Positions 1 to 8,673 of a DNA stretch of 64,000 bases are shown here, piece after piece (position 1 is the stretch's first letter; every line of letters starts with the position of its first letter). The DNA is from an uncultured Oscillospiraceae bacterium. GTDB taxonomy: Bacteria; Bacillota; Clostridia; Oscillospirales; Acutalibacteraceae. The notes beneath the pieces are model-generated. The model was not told the origin of the DNA. It searched no databases and worked only from the letters and a program-made list of their open reading frames with translations. The stretch lies in the NCBI GenBank assembly GCA_900552265.1, contig URZE01000006.1:1-64000 (forward strand). Direction: 5' to 3'. The position numbers and the translations under genes were made by a program.

Positions 1-2
1 AA

Positions 3-270
3 GAAAATGTAACTTCAACAATGCTTTTTGCAATCGCCGTTAAGGCCACAATAACCATATATTGATCAATTTTTTGTAAGCGAAGAATTTTGTTAAGAAA
101 TGCTTTTAAGTGTAGTTTTTGGAGTGTTTATTTCTATTGCATACGAGATTGACATTCCGAAGTATCATAAATTAAATTGTCGAATCCCTTATTTAAGCAA
201 TATTTTAACCGGAATACTTATTTCGAGGGATTCAAACTACATTCACGATTTAGTGGTACAAATAAATTAA
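3..270 (+). pseudogene. Relic of a small holin-like membrane protein
   Basis: Two reading frames together spell a small hydrophobic protein. The first (from base 3) contains TMLFAIAVKATITIY and then hits a stop. The second is open from an ATG at 100 to TAA at 268-270 and encodes 56 aa, including VVFGVFISIAYEID and IPYLSNILTGILISR. The pattern of a hydrophobic stretch, an IP-x-(3)-LTGI segment and a short C-terminus resembles small phage holin-like proteins of Firmicutes; that is recalled family resemblance, not a search result. The frame change and stop between the halves indicate a broken gene. The window edge cuts the 5' end, so the original start cannot be judged. Confidence 0.4.
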
Positions 271-309
271 TATCAAAAATTAAATGACGTGTATTTACCC
301 GCCTTTTTA

Positions 310-412
310 CTACTCAAAAGTAAAATCATTTAATTCTTTGAAGTCTAACAATTCTGATAAAGTCATGCTCAGATCTATCGCCAATTTATGCAAGGATGAT
401 TGATAAATCTAA
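310..412 (-). pseudogene. C-terminal scrap of an XRE-type helix-turn-helix regulator
   Basis: On the minus strand an open stretch ending at TAG (310-312) reads SSLHKLAIDLSMTLSELL followed by DFKELNDFTFE. This matches the usual end of small XRE/Cro-type regulators, where a helix of the type (L)xKLAxxLxxxLxELL closes the DNA-binding domain. Nothing recognisable as the N-terminal half lies upstream before the start of the restriction gene tail at 449, so it looks like a truncated remnant. It could once have been a control protein for the neighbouring restriction-modification system or part of a phage-like segment. Confidence 0.35.
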
Positions 413-448
413 TTTTTTAATCGCTTATTTAGTTTTTTTACTATAACC

Positions 449-1498
449 TCACACTACAGCCCTCAAAGTCGATATTGCTTGTTCAGATTTATCTATGACT
501 TTTTTCATATAAGATTCCATGTAAGTCCAATCGGGTTGCCCATCTGGCATTGCAGGAAGTGAAATTATTTCATTACGAATTCGATTGGGAACCATTCCAT
601 TTGAAAATGAAAATTTTTTAGTAAAAGTTGCTTCTAAAACACTTTTAAGAAACAAAGCAGCCAATTCACTAATATTGCAAGTATTAATGTAGTACATCTT
701 GTTACCTGTAATGTATTCTTTTTTTTGATAAAAAAAATCTGCGTTTTCAGCGCCAAAAGATATAGTACCTGCTGGATTGATAATATATTCTGATTTTTTT
801 TCTACTTTACATTTGATTCCATTATTAAATTTGGAACGAGTAACATACAAAAGCCCATTTTCATCTTTGACTTTAACAATATCCTTATTATGATATGCTT
901 TTGAATTAACCAATTCAAATAAATTACCTAACATATAATTCTTCCAACTTCTTGTGTCGATTAAACGATTATCACAGTTAGACTTTTTCAGATTTTCAAG
1001 ACTTTTTTCAGATTCTTCCATAATTTTTTTCATGTAAGATTCCATATAGGCCCAGTCGGGTTGGCCATCTATAGTTATAGGGAGCTTGACTATTAAATTA
1101 GTAGCAATATCCCTACGAAATTTATTTCCATAATCAAATCCTTTTGTTATAGCAACCTTACGAAAAACAGATACAAAAAATTGATACGTATACTCATTCC
1201 AATTATTAACATATTGTGTCGGGTATAGTCCTTGAACGTGAGGATACCCAATAAAATCTTTAGACTGGTAAAAAATAGTGTTCGCATCAACAGTATCACT
1301 AAATGTTACCATATTGCCTTTTTCGGTGGGATTTTGTGTTGAGTACCCTCCAATACCATTATTGTAAGCAGAATTGGCAACTACAGGATTACCCCCTCCG
1401 TCTAACAATTTAGAATTAGTTAATTTATAAGCTTTGGTAGGATGAATGATAAATAAATCACCTATACGAAATCCTTTCCAATTCTTGACATCAATCAT
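449..1498 (-). CDS. Specificity subunit of a BcgI-like (type IIB/type I-like) restriction system
   Basis: This 349-aa protein should be the DNA-recognition (S) subunit that directs the adjacent nuclease-methyltransferase to a bipartite target. It has two half-repeats, each a variable target-recognition region followed by a near-identical helical segment: QPDWAYMESYMKK near residue 160 and QPDWTYMESYMKK near residue 325. This two-TRD layout and length resemble the BcgI B subunit (about 340 aa). I chose the ATG at 1498, which overlaps the upstream gene by eight bases; a GTG at 1510 is possible. It is the second gene of a two-gene operon and is intact. The exact recognition sequence cannot be predicted from sequence alone. 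Confidence 0.8.
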   Translation of the reverse strand: MIDVKNWKGFRIGDLFIIHPTKAYKLTNSKLLDGGGNPVVANSAYNNGIGGYSTQNPTEKGNMVTFSDTVDANTIFYQSKDFIGYPHVQGLYPTQYVNNWNEYTYQFFVSVFRKVAITKGFDYGNKFRRDIATNLIVKLPITIDGQPDWAYMESYMKKIMEESEKSLENLKKSNCDNRLIDTRSWKNYMLGNLFELVNSKAYHNKDIVKVKDENGLLYVTRSKFNNGIKCKVEKKSEYIINPAGTISFGAENADFFYQKKEYITGNKMYYINTCNISELAALFLKSVLEATFTKKFSFSNGMVPNRIRNEIISLPAMPDGQPDWTYMESYMKKVIDKSEQAISTLRAVV

Positions 1499-3296
1499 CC
1501 GAATCACCACCCTTGCTAACTTTTATGCAAACACAATCGTTATCATATGTAATATCACTTGTGTACAAAATAGTATTAACTAATTTCTCATTAAACTTTT
1601 TAGCATCAATACCTTGTTTAAAACAGATATAATCAATAGCGGTTTTCTTAAAATCTTCTTCTGAAATTTCAAAAGGTTTTTCAGGCATCTGGTATGATAG
1701 ATGTTCACTTGGCTTTATCCATTGAGCAGTATTATATTTGGTATCACGAAGTTTCGAAATACTATCAATCCAATAATCCTCAATTTCCGGCCACTTATTC
1801 CTAACATCATGCCTACCTTTATTCTTTACGGTTTGAAGCATATCATTTTCAATATAACATCCAAAAATCTCATGGCCTTTCTGAGGTTCTCCTGCTTTAA
1901 ATACAAAGACTGATGTTGTTGTACCACTAAATAATTGCTCAGGAAGTTTAATAATTTTTTTAAGTCTATGATGTAATAGAATACGTTTGATCCTTTTTTT
2001 AGATGCTTTTTCCAACTTTTTATCAGGTAGAATAAATGCACAATCTATTCCTGCTTTTACACTATTAAGAACGTTTTCAACGATTTCAGAACAACCGTAT
2101 TTTTCCTCAAAAGGGGGATTCATCAAAACCTTTGTTATAGGCTTAGATTTAACCCATTTACAAGCTGAGTCAGTCCTCATATCATTATGGTCAAGGTTTG
2201 TTTTACCGTCTTTATGAATGAGCATATTTGCACAAGCGAGAGCGTATATTTCTTTATCCCACTCGATACCAAATAGATGATTTTTACGAATTTTCTTTGC
2301 TTTATTTGTGTCATATCCTCCCGCAGATCGCATCATGTTACTCATACTTTTTACAAGAAAAGCTCCGGATCCACAGCAAAAATCTCCTACATAATCATTC
2401 TCACTAACACCAATAAGACGATACATAAATGAAGTAATATGTTCTGGTGTAAAAACTTGTCCTGCTTCTGATTTACCCTTATATCTATTAAATTCATTAA
2501 AAAATATACTCATTACATCCTCTCCACGCCACTCATTAGAGTTAATGCAATCGGATATATCACAAACATTATCAATAAATTTATTAATCGCTGCTTGATT
2601 TTCAGACATATTCATTTCAATTTTAGAATACTGATCAAGAAGTATATCTATTTTTGCATTCTGCTTTTTATCACTTTCAAGAGATTTTGCGAGTTGATTA
2701 TATATAGCGGTTTGAAACACCGAAAATCCCATATCCTTAGTTCTTTGCAAGTTTGCTCCATATCTTTCAGCTACTAATGCACAAGCAGTAAAAATCATTC
2801 GATGATACAAATTTTTAACACCAAACTCTACATGAAGACAATCGTTAATACTTTTGGTAATGTTATAGATTTTATTTTTATCAAAAGTTTTGTTGTTCAC
2901 CAAATTAATATAATATTTTTTATTTTGGATTTCATCGGGAATATCAATTGGCATATTATTTACAAAACCTTGTGCTCTATAACCATTATGTAGTATTCCG
3001 ACAACTTTTTTCCATCCTGAGTTTAGTAATACGGCACAGTTCTTTTTGATTTCATCAATACATTTCTTTGTCCCAATATCTTCTTTACTGCTCTTTGTTT
3101 CAAGCAAAATAGCAATATTATTTTTGTTATCGGGAATATACCACCCATCCGGTCTATTATTTATACCTTTGATACCTAACTGGTTGAATGTTGTAATTTG
3201 TCCTGTCCCTTGTCTTACATAGCGCTCAATACGATCAAATCCGAGAAGAGTTCTATCTCTATCGCGAACTTGGTCTTCAGTTAAAACTTTTATCAT
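1491..3296 (-). CDS. BcgI-like fused restriction endonuclease / N6-adenine DNA methyltransferase
   Basis: This 601-aa protein combines DNA cleavage and adenine methylation in one chain. Residues 49-68 carry a PD-(D/E)XK nuclease signature (P49-D50 then E66-T67-K68). The SAM-binding motif GSGAFL lies near residue 305 and the catalytic NPPF near residue 390, typical of gamma-class N6A methylases related to HsdM. Length and order match the BcgI A subunit (about 640 aa), which works with one B/S subunit. The start is the ATG at 3296, because AAGGAGG lies seven bases upstream; an open extension to 3413 has no comparable site. No separate HsdR gene is present, supporting a type IIB rather than type I system. 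Intact and probably functional. Confidence 0.82.
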   Translation of the reverse strand: MIKVLTEDQVRDRDRTLLGFDRIERYVRQGTGQITTFNQLGIKGINNRPDGWYIPDNKNNIAILLETKSSKEDIGTKKCIDEIKKNCAVLLNSGWKKVVGILHNGYRAQGFVNNMPIDIPDEIQNKKYYINLVNNKTFDKNKIYNITKSINDCLHVEFGVKNLYHRMIFTACALVAERYGANLQRTKDMGFSVFQTAIYNQLAKSLESDKKQNAKIDILLDQYSKIEMNMSENQAAINKFIDNVCDISDCINSNEWRGEDVMSIFFNEFNRYKGKSEAGQVFTPEHITSFMYRLIGVSENDYVGDFCCGSGAFLVKSMSNMMRSAGGYDTNKAKKIRKNHLFGIEWDKEIYALACANMLIHKDGKTNLDHNDMRTDSACKWVKSKPITKVLMNPPFEEKYGCSEIVENVLNSVKAGIDCAFILPDKKLEKASKKRIKRILLHHRLKKIIKLPEQLFSGTTTSVFVFKAGEPQKGHEIFGCYIENDMLQTVKNKGRHDVRNKWPEIEDYWIDSISKLRDTKYNTAQWIKPSEHLSYQMPEKPFEISEEDFKKTAIDYICFKQGIDAKKFNEKLVNTILYTSDITYDNDCVCIKVSKGGDSDD

Positions 3297-4064
3297 GATA
3301 TAGCCTCCTTTCAAAACATCAAAATGAAAGTATGAGCACCCTCTTGCTATTAATATATCGATTTTTAATACAAAAATCAAGTATTTTATTAAATATTTAT
3401 ATAAACTCGTCAATTTAAAACAACTTATTTTATCAAAAATAAGACATAATTAGTTTAAAAAGTTCTTAACAGCGTAATTAAATGTAGCAAAAGATAAAAA
3501 ATGAATGTATACTTTTTTACCGTGCAAAAGCAACACCTTTGAAAAAATTTATAAAGAAATGAAACCTTGAACAGCAAGGCTTCATTTTTTTACGCCTATT
3601 TTTACTTTTTAATCATAAATATTTTTAAAATCTACAAAGTACGATAAAAACTTCCTGAAATCCTCATCCATGGTGCGACAACGTTGAAACTACGTCTAAA
3701 TTTTAATTAAGTAGAATGAGATTTTTTATTTATCTACTAAAAAATAATCAAAAAAAGTGCGTAACCTATAAGAAAATTAGGTATTAACACACTTTAAAAT
3801 GGGAATTTGGAATATGGCGTCTTAAGTGCTTTGCAAAAATAAATTTTAATACATAAATACTTTGCAAATTAATTTTATTCTTATGCAGAGCATTTTTTAA
3901 TACCTGATTTTATGAGCAAAGTTTTGCACTTCCGGTGTAATACTCTGCGCTTTTAGGTTCATGAGGACAAGCCTATGGTGAAGCGGTGGTTTCTCTATTA
4001 CATACGTTACCCATAGTCACTCAGAATTGTTTGAAAAAATCAAATAATTTGGAGGTTAGCGGTT
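3297..4064. other. Long intergenic region with no intact gene
   Basis: About 770 bases between the restriction operon and the sigma-like relic. It contains the ribosome binding site of the restriction operon, one clear terminator-like hairpin at 3559-3591, and an imperfect inverted repeat at roughly 3757-3795 (AACCTA pairing with TAGGT, flanked by GTG and CAC). The last 150 bases (about 3920-4060) are less AT-rich and probably belong to the decayed mobile element that follows. I see no coding signal. Confidence 0.6.
3559..3591 (+). terminator. Rho-independent terminator-like hairpin
   Basis: ATGAAACCTTG pairs with CAAGGCTTCAT (one A-C mismatch) around a five-base loop and is followed by seven T residues on the plus strand. 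No plus-strand gene is visible immediately upstream, so it may be an orphan of a lost gene. Confidence 0.55.
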
Positions 4065-4454
4065 GTGAAAAATCATCGTGACGATATAAAAAATGAAATA
4101 GCTTATTTCTATAAAGTAATAAAAAATATGGATTTACAAGATAGCATCAGGAGGTCAAAAATACATAAATATCAATTAAAGAAATTGTGTATGACAAATT
4201 TTTAGATGAGTATGATTTGAACAAGCAGTTATTGCAGACAAATTTACTTGGTTGGATTGAGCTTATCGAAAATGAAAAATTACATAAAACAATAAAGAAC
4301 TTAAAAATCGAAGATCGAATATTTGTTAGTTACATAGTCACAAAAAATGTAGGACTCAACAAGAATTAGCCCATATTTACAATATTGCACAGCAAAATAT
4401 AAGTAAAAAATTAATCGCATTCTGAAAAGATTAAGAAAACTTATGGAACGCTAA
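4065..4454 (+). pseudogene. Decayed sigma-70-like regulator of a mobile element
   Basis: A GTG start at 4065 follows GGAGG. The product reads MKNHRDDIKNEIAYFYKVI, then continues in a second frame (LHKTIKNLKIEDRIFVSYI), a third (TQQELAHIYNIAQQNISKK) and a fourth (INRILKRLRKLMER, TAA at 4452). The third piece is a region-4-like helix-turn-helix. Small sigma-factor-like proteins of this pattern commonly sit just upstream of serine recombinases in clostridial transposons and ICEs, as here. At least three frameshifts make it a pseudogene. Confidence 0.6.
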
Positions 4455-4740
4455 ATTTGTCTAAAAAATTTTTTAAAAATAGGGTGTATAGAGTGTCTTA
4501 AAAACAATCTATATACGAGTGGAAGAGTAAATAATAATCCTTTCAAGAACATTGAAAATTGAATAAAAAATCTTAGCAACAATTAAAGATACTCCCACTC
4601 AGTCACAGTCCGAGCGTAAAAAAACCGTCGCAAACAATGAAGGTGGCCCCATAGGCCGTGGGGACGTGAAATTCGTGTGCCTTCGTTTTTATTATTACGA
4701 GGGACTAAGATACCATAAACTTTTTAAGGAGAATTTTCAA

Positions 4741-4899
4741 ATGATAAATTCATTTAACGTGGTATCTTTCCCGACCAAAACTAAAATACAAATCGGTAAA
4801 ACAACATATTTAATTAATTCATATTTTGATAAAACATGCGAAAGCTTAAAAGAAAAATTTATTATTATCAAAAATTTGCCGAAAATCTCATCAAATTGA
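4741..4899 (+). CDS. Small TnpW-like transposon protein
   Basis: A 52-aa ORF begins at an ATG nine bases after AAGGAG. The core TKTKIQIGKTTYLINSYF followed by a lysine-rich helix resembles the TnpW family of very small proteins carried by Tn4451-type elements; the role of TnpW is unknown. It lies 55 bases before the recombinase remnant and after the sigma-like remnant, the expected neighbourhood. It is the only undamaged reading frame of this element, though so short that being intact may be chance. The assignment rests on motif memory and context. Confidence 0.5.
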   Translation: MINSFNVVSFPTKTKIQIGKTTYLINSYFDKTCESLKEKFIIIKNLPKISSN

Positions 4900-4953
4900 G
4901 ATTCATGAGACCAAAAAAGTTTAGTATAATGAAATAGTAAACATTATTTTTGG

Positions 4954-5973
4954 ATGCTAAACAGAAAAAAAGGCCAATTGAAACAGTCAAATAAAACAAA
5001 CAATACTTTACAAAGCGATAAAATAACAGCTTTATATTTAAGATTATCGCGCGATGATGATTTAGAAGGCGGAAGCAACAGCATTTCAAATCAAAAAACA
5101 CTTCTTACTCGGTACGCCAAAGAACACGGTTTTAGAAATGTAAAAGTTTTTATTGATGACGGAATATCGATTTAATAGGCAAGGCTTCAAAGATATGTTT
5201 AAATTAATTGAAGTCAACCAAGTGGGTACTTTAATAGTAAAGGATATGTCAAGGATTGGAAGAAATTATATTGAAGTCGGTAAACTTGCAGAATCAATAT
5301 TACCATTGCACGATATCAGGCTTATAGCAGTAAACGACGAAGTTGACAGCGACAAAGGCGACGACCATTTTACTCCATTTAGGAATATTATGAATGATAT
5401 GCAAAAGCTATGAGCCGAAAAATACGGTCAACATTTGAAATCAAAAGTAGTCAAGGTTATGCAATAGGACATCCACCGTATGGATATAAATATGATGAAA
5501 TTGATAGAAAACGTTGTGCAATAGATGAAGAAGCTACAGATGTTGTGCGTCACATATTTAAACAAAGTGAAAGTGTAAATGGAATAGCAAAGATTCTTAA
5601 AAAAGAAAAAATTTATATTCCTTCAGTTTACGCTAAAAAAAAGGTCTTAAAGACCTTTAGCAAAACCTCCACTCGGAGAATATTTATGGACTCATGTCAT
5701 GGTTTCGCAATATATTTGTCCAATCAGTCATATACGGGTGACGTAATCAATTTTAAAACTTACAGTAAATCTTTTAAACTCAAAAAGTATCTTGAAAATG
5801 ACAAAGAAAATTGGCAAATACACAAAAACGTGCGTAAGTCAATAATTCAAAGAGAACTATTTGAATTGGTACGGATGTTCATAAGGGATTTCATAAAACA
5901 GCAAAACCGGAGCTTGCACACATATTCACTTACTAATCCGCACATTCGATTCAGACCGCCTTCTTCGATATAA
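4954..5973 (+). pseudogene. tnpX: Decayed large serine recombinase (TnpX-like)
   Basis: Three reading-frame pieces form one large serine recombinase. Piece 1 holds the catalytic serine in ALYLRLSRDDD; piece 2 holds KDMSRIGRNYIEVG of the resolvase fold; piece 3 starts with MSRKIRSTF and YAIGHPPYGYKYD, the opening of the recombinase DNA-binding domain. The first break is near 5165, where DDGIS should run on into a residue pair before FNRQGF. The second is near 5395, where about four bases are missing. The expected zinc-ribbon/coiled-coil C-terminus is absent (the remnant ends after some 330 residues; relatives are 500-700 aa). The enzyme would excise and insert the element at short core sites; this copy cannot work. 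Confidence 0.75.
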
Positions 5974-6190
5974 TATGATTGCAGAATATCAAAGGAGGAA
6001 GCAAAACTATTACTTTGCGCTCTACACGAAGAAACGAAGGCTTATCATCGAGAGCCTGAATAACCTGCGTAGCTGGCTTATTGCAGCGGAACGGTATACC
6101 GAAGGTTGTCGATGAACTACTGCTCAAATTCATAATGCCAAGGTAAAAAAATTTAAGGTCATTTATGCGGCATAACAGGAGGTAACGGCT
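5974..6190 (+). other. Higher-GC remnant between transposon genes
   Basis: This stretch is clearly less AT-rich than the chromosome around it, like the TnpV-like remnant that follows. Short open pieces such as SLNNLRSWLIAAERYTEG appear but I cannot assign them. It is probably a further broken gene of the same element, or the lost C-terminal part of the recombinase in rearranged form. Confidence 0.4.
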
Positions 6191-6557
6191 ATGACAGAAT
6201 GCGAAAAAATGTGTAGTACATACCGGCAGATTGGAAATTTTTTCCACCCAATCTTAAAATTGAAGAACAGAATGAGATGCCAACGGCGTATGGTGACAAC
6301 GGCATCGGCAATACCTAAAAGAGCATCACTGTGTGCGCTATTACAATTTGCTCTCTGTCGGAATGTTGAATAGCTATCTTGCAGAGATTGAATTGCAGGC
6401 GCAAACACTGTTCGATGACATTATAAAGCAACTGTCCGAAGAAGAAAAGATTACTGAGGAACTCAAAGCAACTGACCTGATGAAATGAGTCAGACGGAGC
6501 AATAATACACGTAATCGAACCGTGGAAATCGTCAATGCAGAAGTAACTTTCGTTTAA
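6191..6557 (+). pseudogene. tnpV: Decayed TnpV-like transposon protein
   Basis: After a strong AGGAGG site an ATG at 6191 opens MTECEKMCSTYRQIGNFF; the frame then slips and continues as RHRQYLKEHHCVRYYNLL, AEIELQAQTLFDDIIKQL and EEEKITEELKATDLMK. A TGA at 6486-6488 interrupts where relatives carry tryptophan (DxMxWVRRMNNIRN); the frame continues as VRRSNNTRNRTVEIVNAEV to TAA at 6555. This fits the TnpV family found with tnpX, tnpW and catP in Tn4451-type mobilizable transposons. One upstream frameshift plus the TGG-to-TGA change inactivate it. Confidence 0.65.
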
Positions 6558-6670
6558 TTGGTACCGTATTACTGCCCAAGAAGAGGCGCAGCCAGTATGC
6601 AAATGCGTACACCGACTACGCCCTCTTTCTGTACTTAGAAAGGTGCTGTATAGTCTTAACGAACGGTGCC

Positions 6671-6725
6671 TTTTTACTCAGTTTTGCCGAACTCAGTAAA
6701 AAGTCCTCGTTAGGAGTCCCCTAAG
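6671..6725 (+). other. Possible oriT/relaxase-site stem-loop of the decayed element
   Basis: TTTTTACTCAGTT (6671-6683) pairs with AACTCAGTAAAAA (6690-6702) around a six-base loop with a single C-C mismatch. It is followed directly by a second small repeat (TCCTcgttAGGA) and a GC-richer block to about 6725. A strong hairpin just downstream of a TnpV-like gene, where a mobilisation gene would normally begin, suggests an oriT-like site, but no relaxase gene remains and the hairpin could instead be a terminator. Confidence 0.3.
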
Positions 6726-6763
6726 ACCCGCTTATGAAAGACTCAGATTAGAGTGTCAGACTA

Positions 6764-7305
6764 TCATTCGAAGACACCATCTGTGCCAAAAATGTGATTC
6801 AGTTCTTCATTATTAGAATTAGAAATTGTACAAAGAACCTTATCACGAACAGCAATGTTCGTAAGCTCTAAGTAGTAGTTGTTGTAAACACACTCACAAA
6901 TTGCCGTTCGCAGACTTTCATCCTTGCAACAAAGTCATTATAGTCCATAGCGTTGATAGGGATTTTCAGGCCGCACTTGTTAACGCTGATGTCATCACGT
7001 GGCATAACATTTTTCTCATAGGTCGAACTACAATTCAACCACAATTTCAAATCGTCAGAGCCGTCCGATTCTGGATAGAGGTAGTAGCCAACCTTCGTAT
7101 CAAAACAGAACATATAGGCAAGCGCACTTGTAAATAATCTCGATTGCCAATGTTATCAATCGACTTATACTTGGCATCGGCAATAATCCTCATCTAGTTA
7201 TTTCGTCTGATGAAATTAGGGTAGATCAGTCCCACATTTCTATCAAACAACCTCTTGGCACCTGCGCCACTTTTGTTTATTGGGTGGTAGAAGATATCTC
7301 AATGA
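6764..7305 (-). pseudogene. mcrC: Decayed McrC subunit of a 5-methylcytosine restriction system
   Basis: Read on the minus strand, pieces in more than one frame line up as GAGAKRLFDRNVGLIYPNF, a TAG stop, MRIIADAKYKSIDNIGNRDY, a one- or two-base slip, and FCFDTKVGYYLYPESDGSDD. DAKYK and the GYYLYP segment belong to the C-terminal PD-(D/E)XK nuclease half of McrC-type proteins, which partner the GTPase McrB to cut modified DNA. Only this C-terminal portion is visible; no McrB is nearby. The final stretch (to TGA at 6764) is in another frame (VRDKVLCTISNSNNEELNH) and may be the original tail or an unrelated remnant. Confidence 0.6.
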
Positions 7306-7609
7306 GCGAGTTATTTAAGCCATTTGTAGTCGATGATAATGTTTACATCAGTATAAAATCAAAAACATCTGAAAAATATTGTATCAAATTAAAAAAATAA
7401 TTATCAACACTTAGATTAATGTAAATGCAAAATACACATGATAGACGATACTATCGGATTTTTACATTTTAAAAATAAAAAGAGAAATATAAATATTACT
7501 AATTACAATAGTGATTTTAGGGTTAGTCGAAATTAAAAATTACATGAAAGTGAAAAAATCCTTGCCGAAGTGGAAAAAGCTTTGGACACAATTGAAAGGA
7601 AAATTGAAA

Positions 7610-7836
7610 ATGGAAATGTTAGATGATAGAGAATATCTCACTCCTCCTGACAACGAAGCTATTAAAGTTTATGAATATTATTTTTATGACAATCCAATTT
7701 GCGAAGAAAAAAATGTTATTCTATTGATAATTTGATTTATTGCGAAGATTGCATAGACAAGCATTTTAAAATTATCGCTGAAAAACCTGATGTAGCAAGT
7801 TATTTGGCAGACTCAGAATACCATGATATAAGATAA
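7610..7836 (+). pseudogene. Frameshifted small hypothetical protein with a CxxC pair
   Basis: An ATG at 7610 after AAAGGA opens MEMLDDREYLTPPDNEA and runs to NPICEE, where a single-base shift near 7705 leads into CYSIDNLIYCEDCIDKHF and ends SEYHDIR (TAA). The spaced cysteines suggest a small zinc-binding ribbon. A related opening (DDRAYLEPLDNE) occurs on the minus strand at 8470-8646, so two diverged copies existed. The bases just upstream also encode a lost coiled-coil tail, ILAEVEKALDTIERKI, ending next to this start as in tightly packed phage or ICE genes. Function unknown. Confidence 0.4.
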
Positions 7837-7859
7837 GTTTATTTTTGGAGATGTTGTAG

Positions 7860-8082
7860 TGAAAAACACTTTAAAAAATATCGATTCAATAGCAAAAGAT
7901 ATAAAACTTTCAGTCGGAGCAAAAGCTCTGTTTTTTTATATTTTAAACATAGGAAATACAGAATATCCTGACAAAAATAACTTTTTACTTAAACATATCC
8001 AACTGTACGCTTGGTAAATACTTAAAAGAACTAACAAATAGTGGATATATAACTTGTTTTCAAAAAATAATTTCACTTTAAA
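7860..8082 (+). pseudogene. Decayed helix-turn-helix replication-type protein
   Basis: A GTG at 7860 opens MKNTLKNIDSIAKDIKLSV followed by GAKALFFYILNIGN; after a frameshift near 7990 it continues NCTLGKYLKELTNSGYIT. The pattern L-S-x-G-A-K-x-L-(F/Y)-x-Y-L then S-x-x-T-(L)-x-x-Y-L-K-E-L-x-x-x-G-Y-I is the winged-helix found at the N-terminus of phage and plasmid replication initiators. Only this module is present and it is broken, consistent with a rotted phage or ICE early region. Confidence 0.45.
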
Positions 8083-8283
8083 CCTCGGGAAGTGATTATA
8101 TACCAAAGCTGAAATTTAATGAGAAAAAACATCAATTACATATAGTTAATATATATTACAAAAATATATTATTTTTTGATTAATAATATTGTAATAATAA
8201 CACATTTCGACATTCATTTGTTTCACACCATTCAGAAAGTTTTCAAAATTTTTCTTTCAAGGTCTTTGATTTTTTCCTATATA

Positions 8284-8457
8284 AAAAACTATTTTTCTCC
8301 AAACTAGTGTATTTTATGTGTTGCATTTGGATATATCTTTTTTACATCCTCAACCCAAGCATATGATCATGAGCATAGGCTAAATTTTTTTCTTTTCGAT
8401 ATGGTCATTCACATTAATTTCAAACAATGTTTCAAATACCGATTTAATTTCATTCAT
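8284..8457 (-). pseudogene. Ruined second copy of a DUF1071 (Sak-like) annealing protein
   Basis: From an ATG at 8457 the minus strand reads MNEIKSVFETLFEINVNDHI then EKKK and, after a slip, SYAWVEDVKKIYPNATHKI and FGEK, with in-frame stops. This aligns piece by piece with the start of the intact DUF1071 gene at 27366-28010 (GSHIEKKNGLSYLSW, YAWAEVKKIFPNATYKI, LFGEK). A tryptophan codon of the intact copy corresponds to TGA here. It is therefore a degenerate homolog of a phage-type single-strand annealing protein. Confidence 0.65.
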
Positions 8458-8469
8458 AAAATTTTTTAA

Positions 8470-8646
8470 TCATGGTACTCTAAATCTGCAATTTCCGCTT
8501 AATAATCTGGAAACTCCTATATGCCACGCTTTACTCACATGGAGTGTTCCATATTCTTAATAAACATTTTCACTGCAAAAACATTCTAAAACTTCTTTGG
8601 ATTCATTATCCAATGGCTCAAGATATGCTCTGTCGTCTAATAATTC
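8470..8646 (-). pseudogene. Fragment of a hypothetical protein with DDRxYLxPxDNE
   Basis: The minus strand encodes LLDDRAYLEPLDNESKEV, then CFCSENVY, an in-frame stop, and EYGTLHVSKAWHIGVSRLL, ending with TGA at 8470-8472, 13 bases before the DUF1071 relic starts. The opening resembles the plus-strand fragment at 7610 (DDREYLTPPDNE). I do not recognise the family. Its place directly upstream of a phage-type recombinase relic suggests a phage early gene. Confidence 0.35.
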
Positions 8647-8673
8647 TATTTATCATCCTTTTGTAATCTATTC

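Noticed and set aside
3757..3795. Imperfect inverted repeat that could be a transposon end or CRISPR-like repeat.
   Set aside because: Occurs once, with no second copy or spacer pattern; treated as a chance hairpin.
6486..8457. Two tryptophan positions encoded by TGA (in the TnpV-like and DUF1071 relics), suggesting TGA might be read as tryptophan.
   Set aside because: Both frames carry other frameshifts and stops, intact genes here use TGG for tryptophan, and several intact genes end in TGA (for example the restriction enzyme, tgt and the 538-aa orphan). The simplest reason is G-to-A decay.
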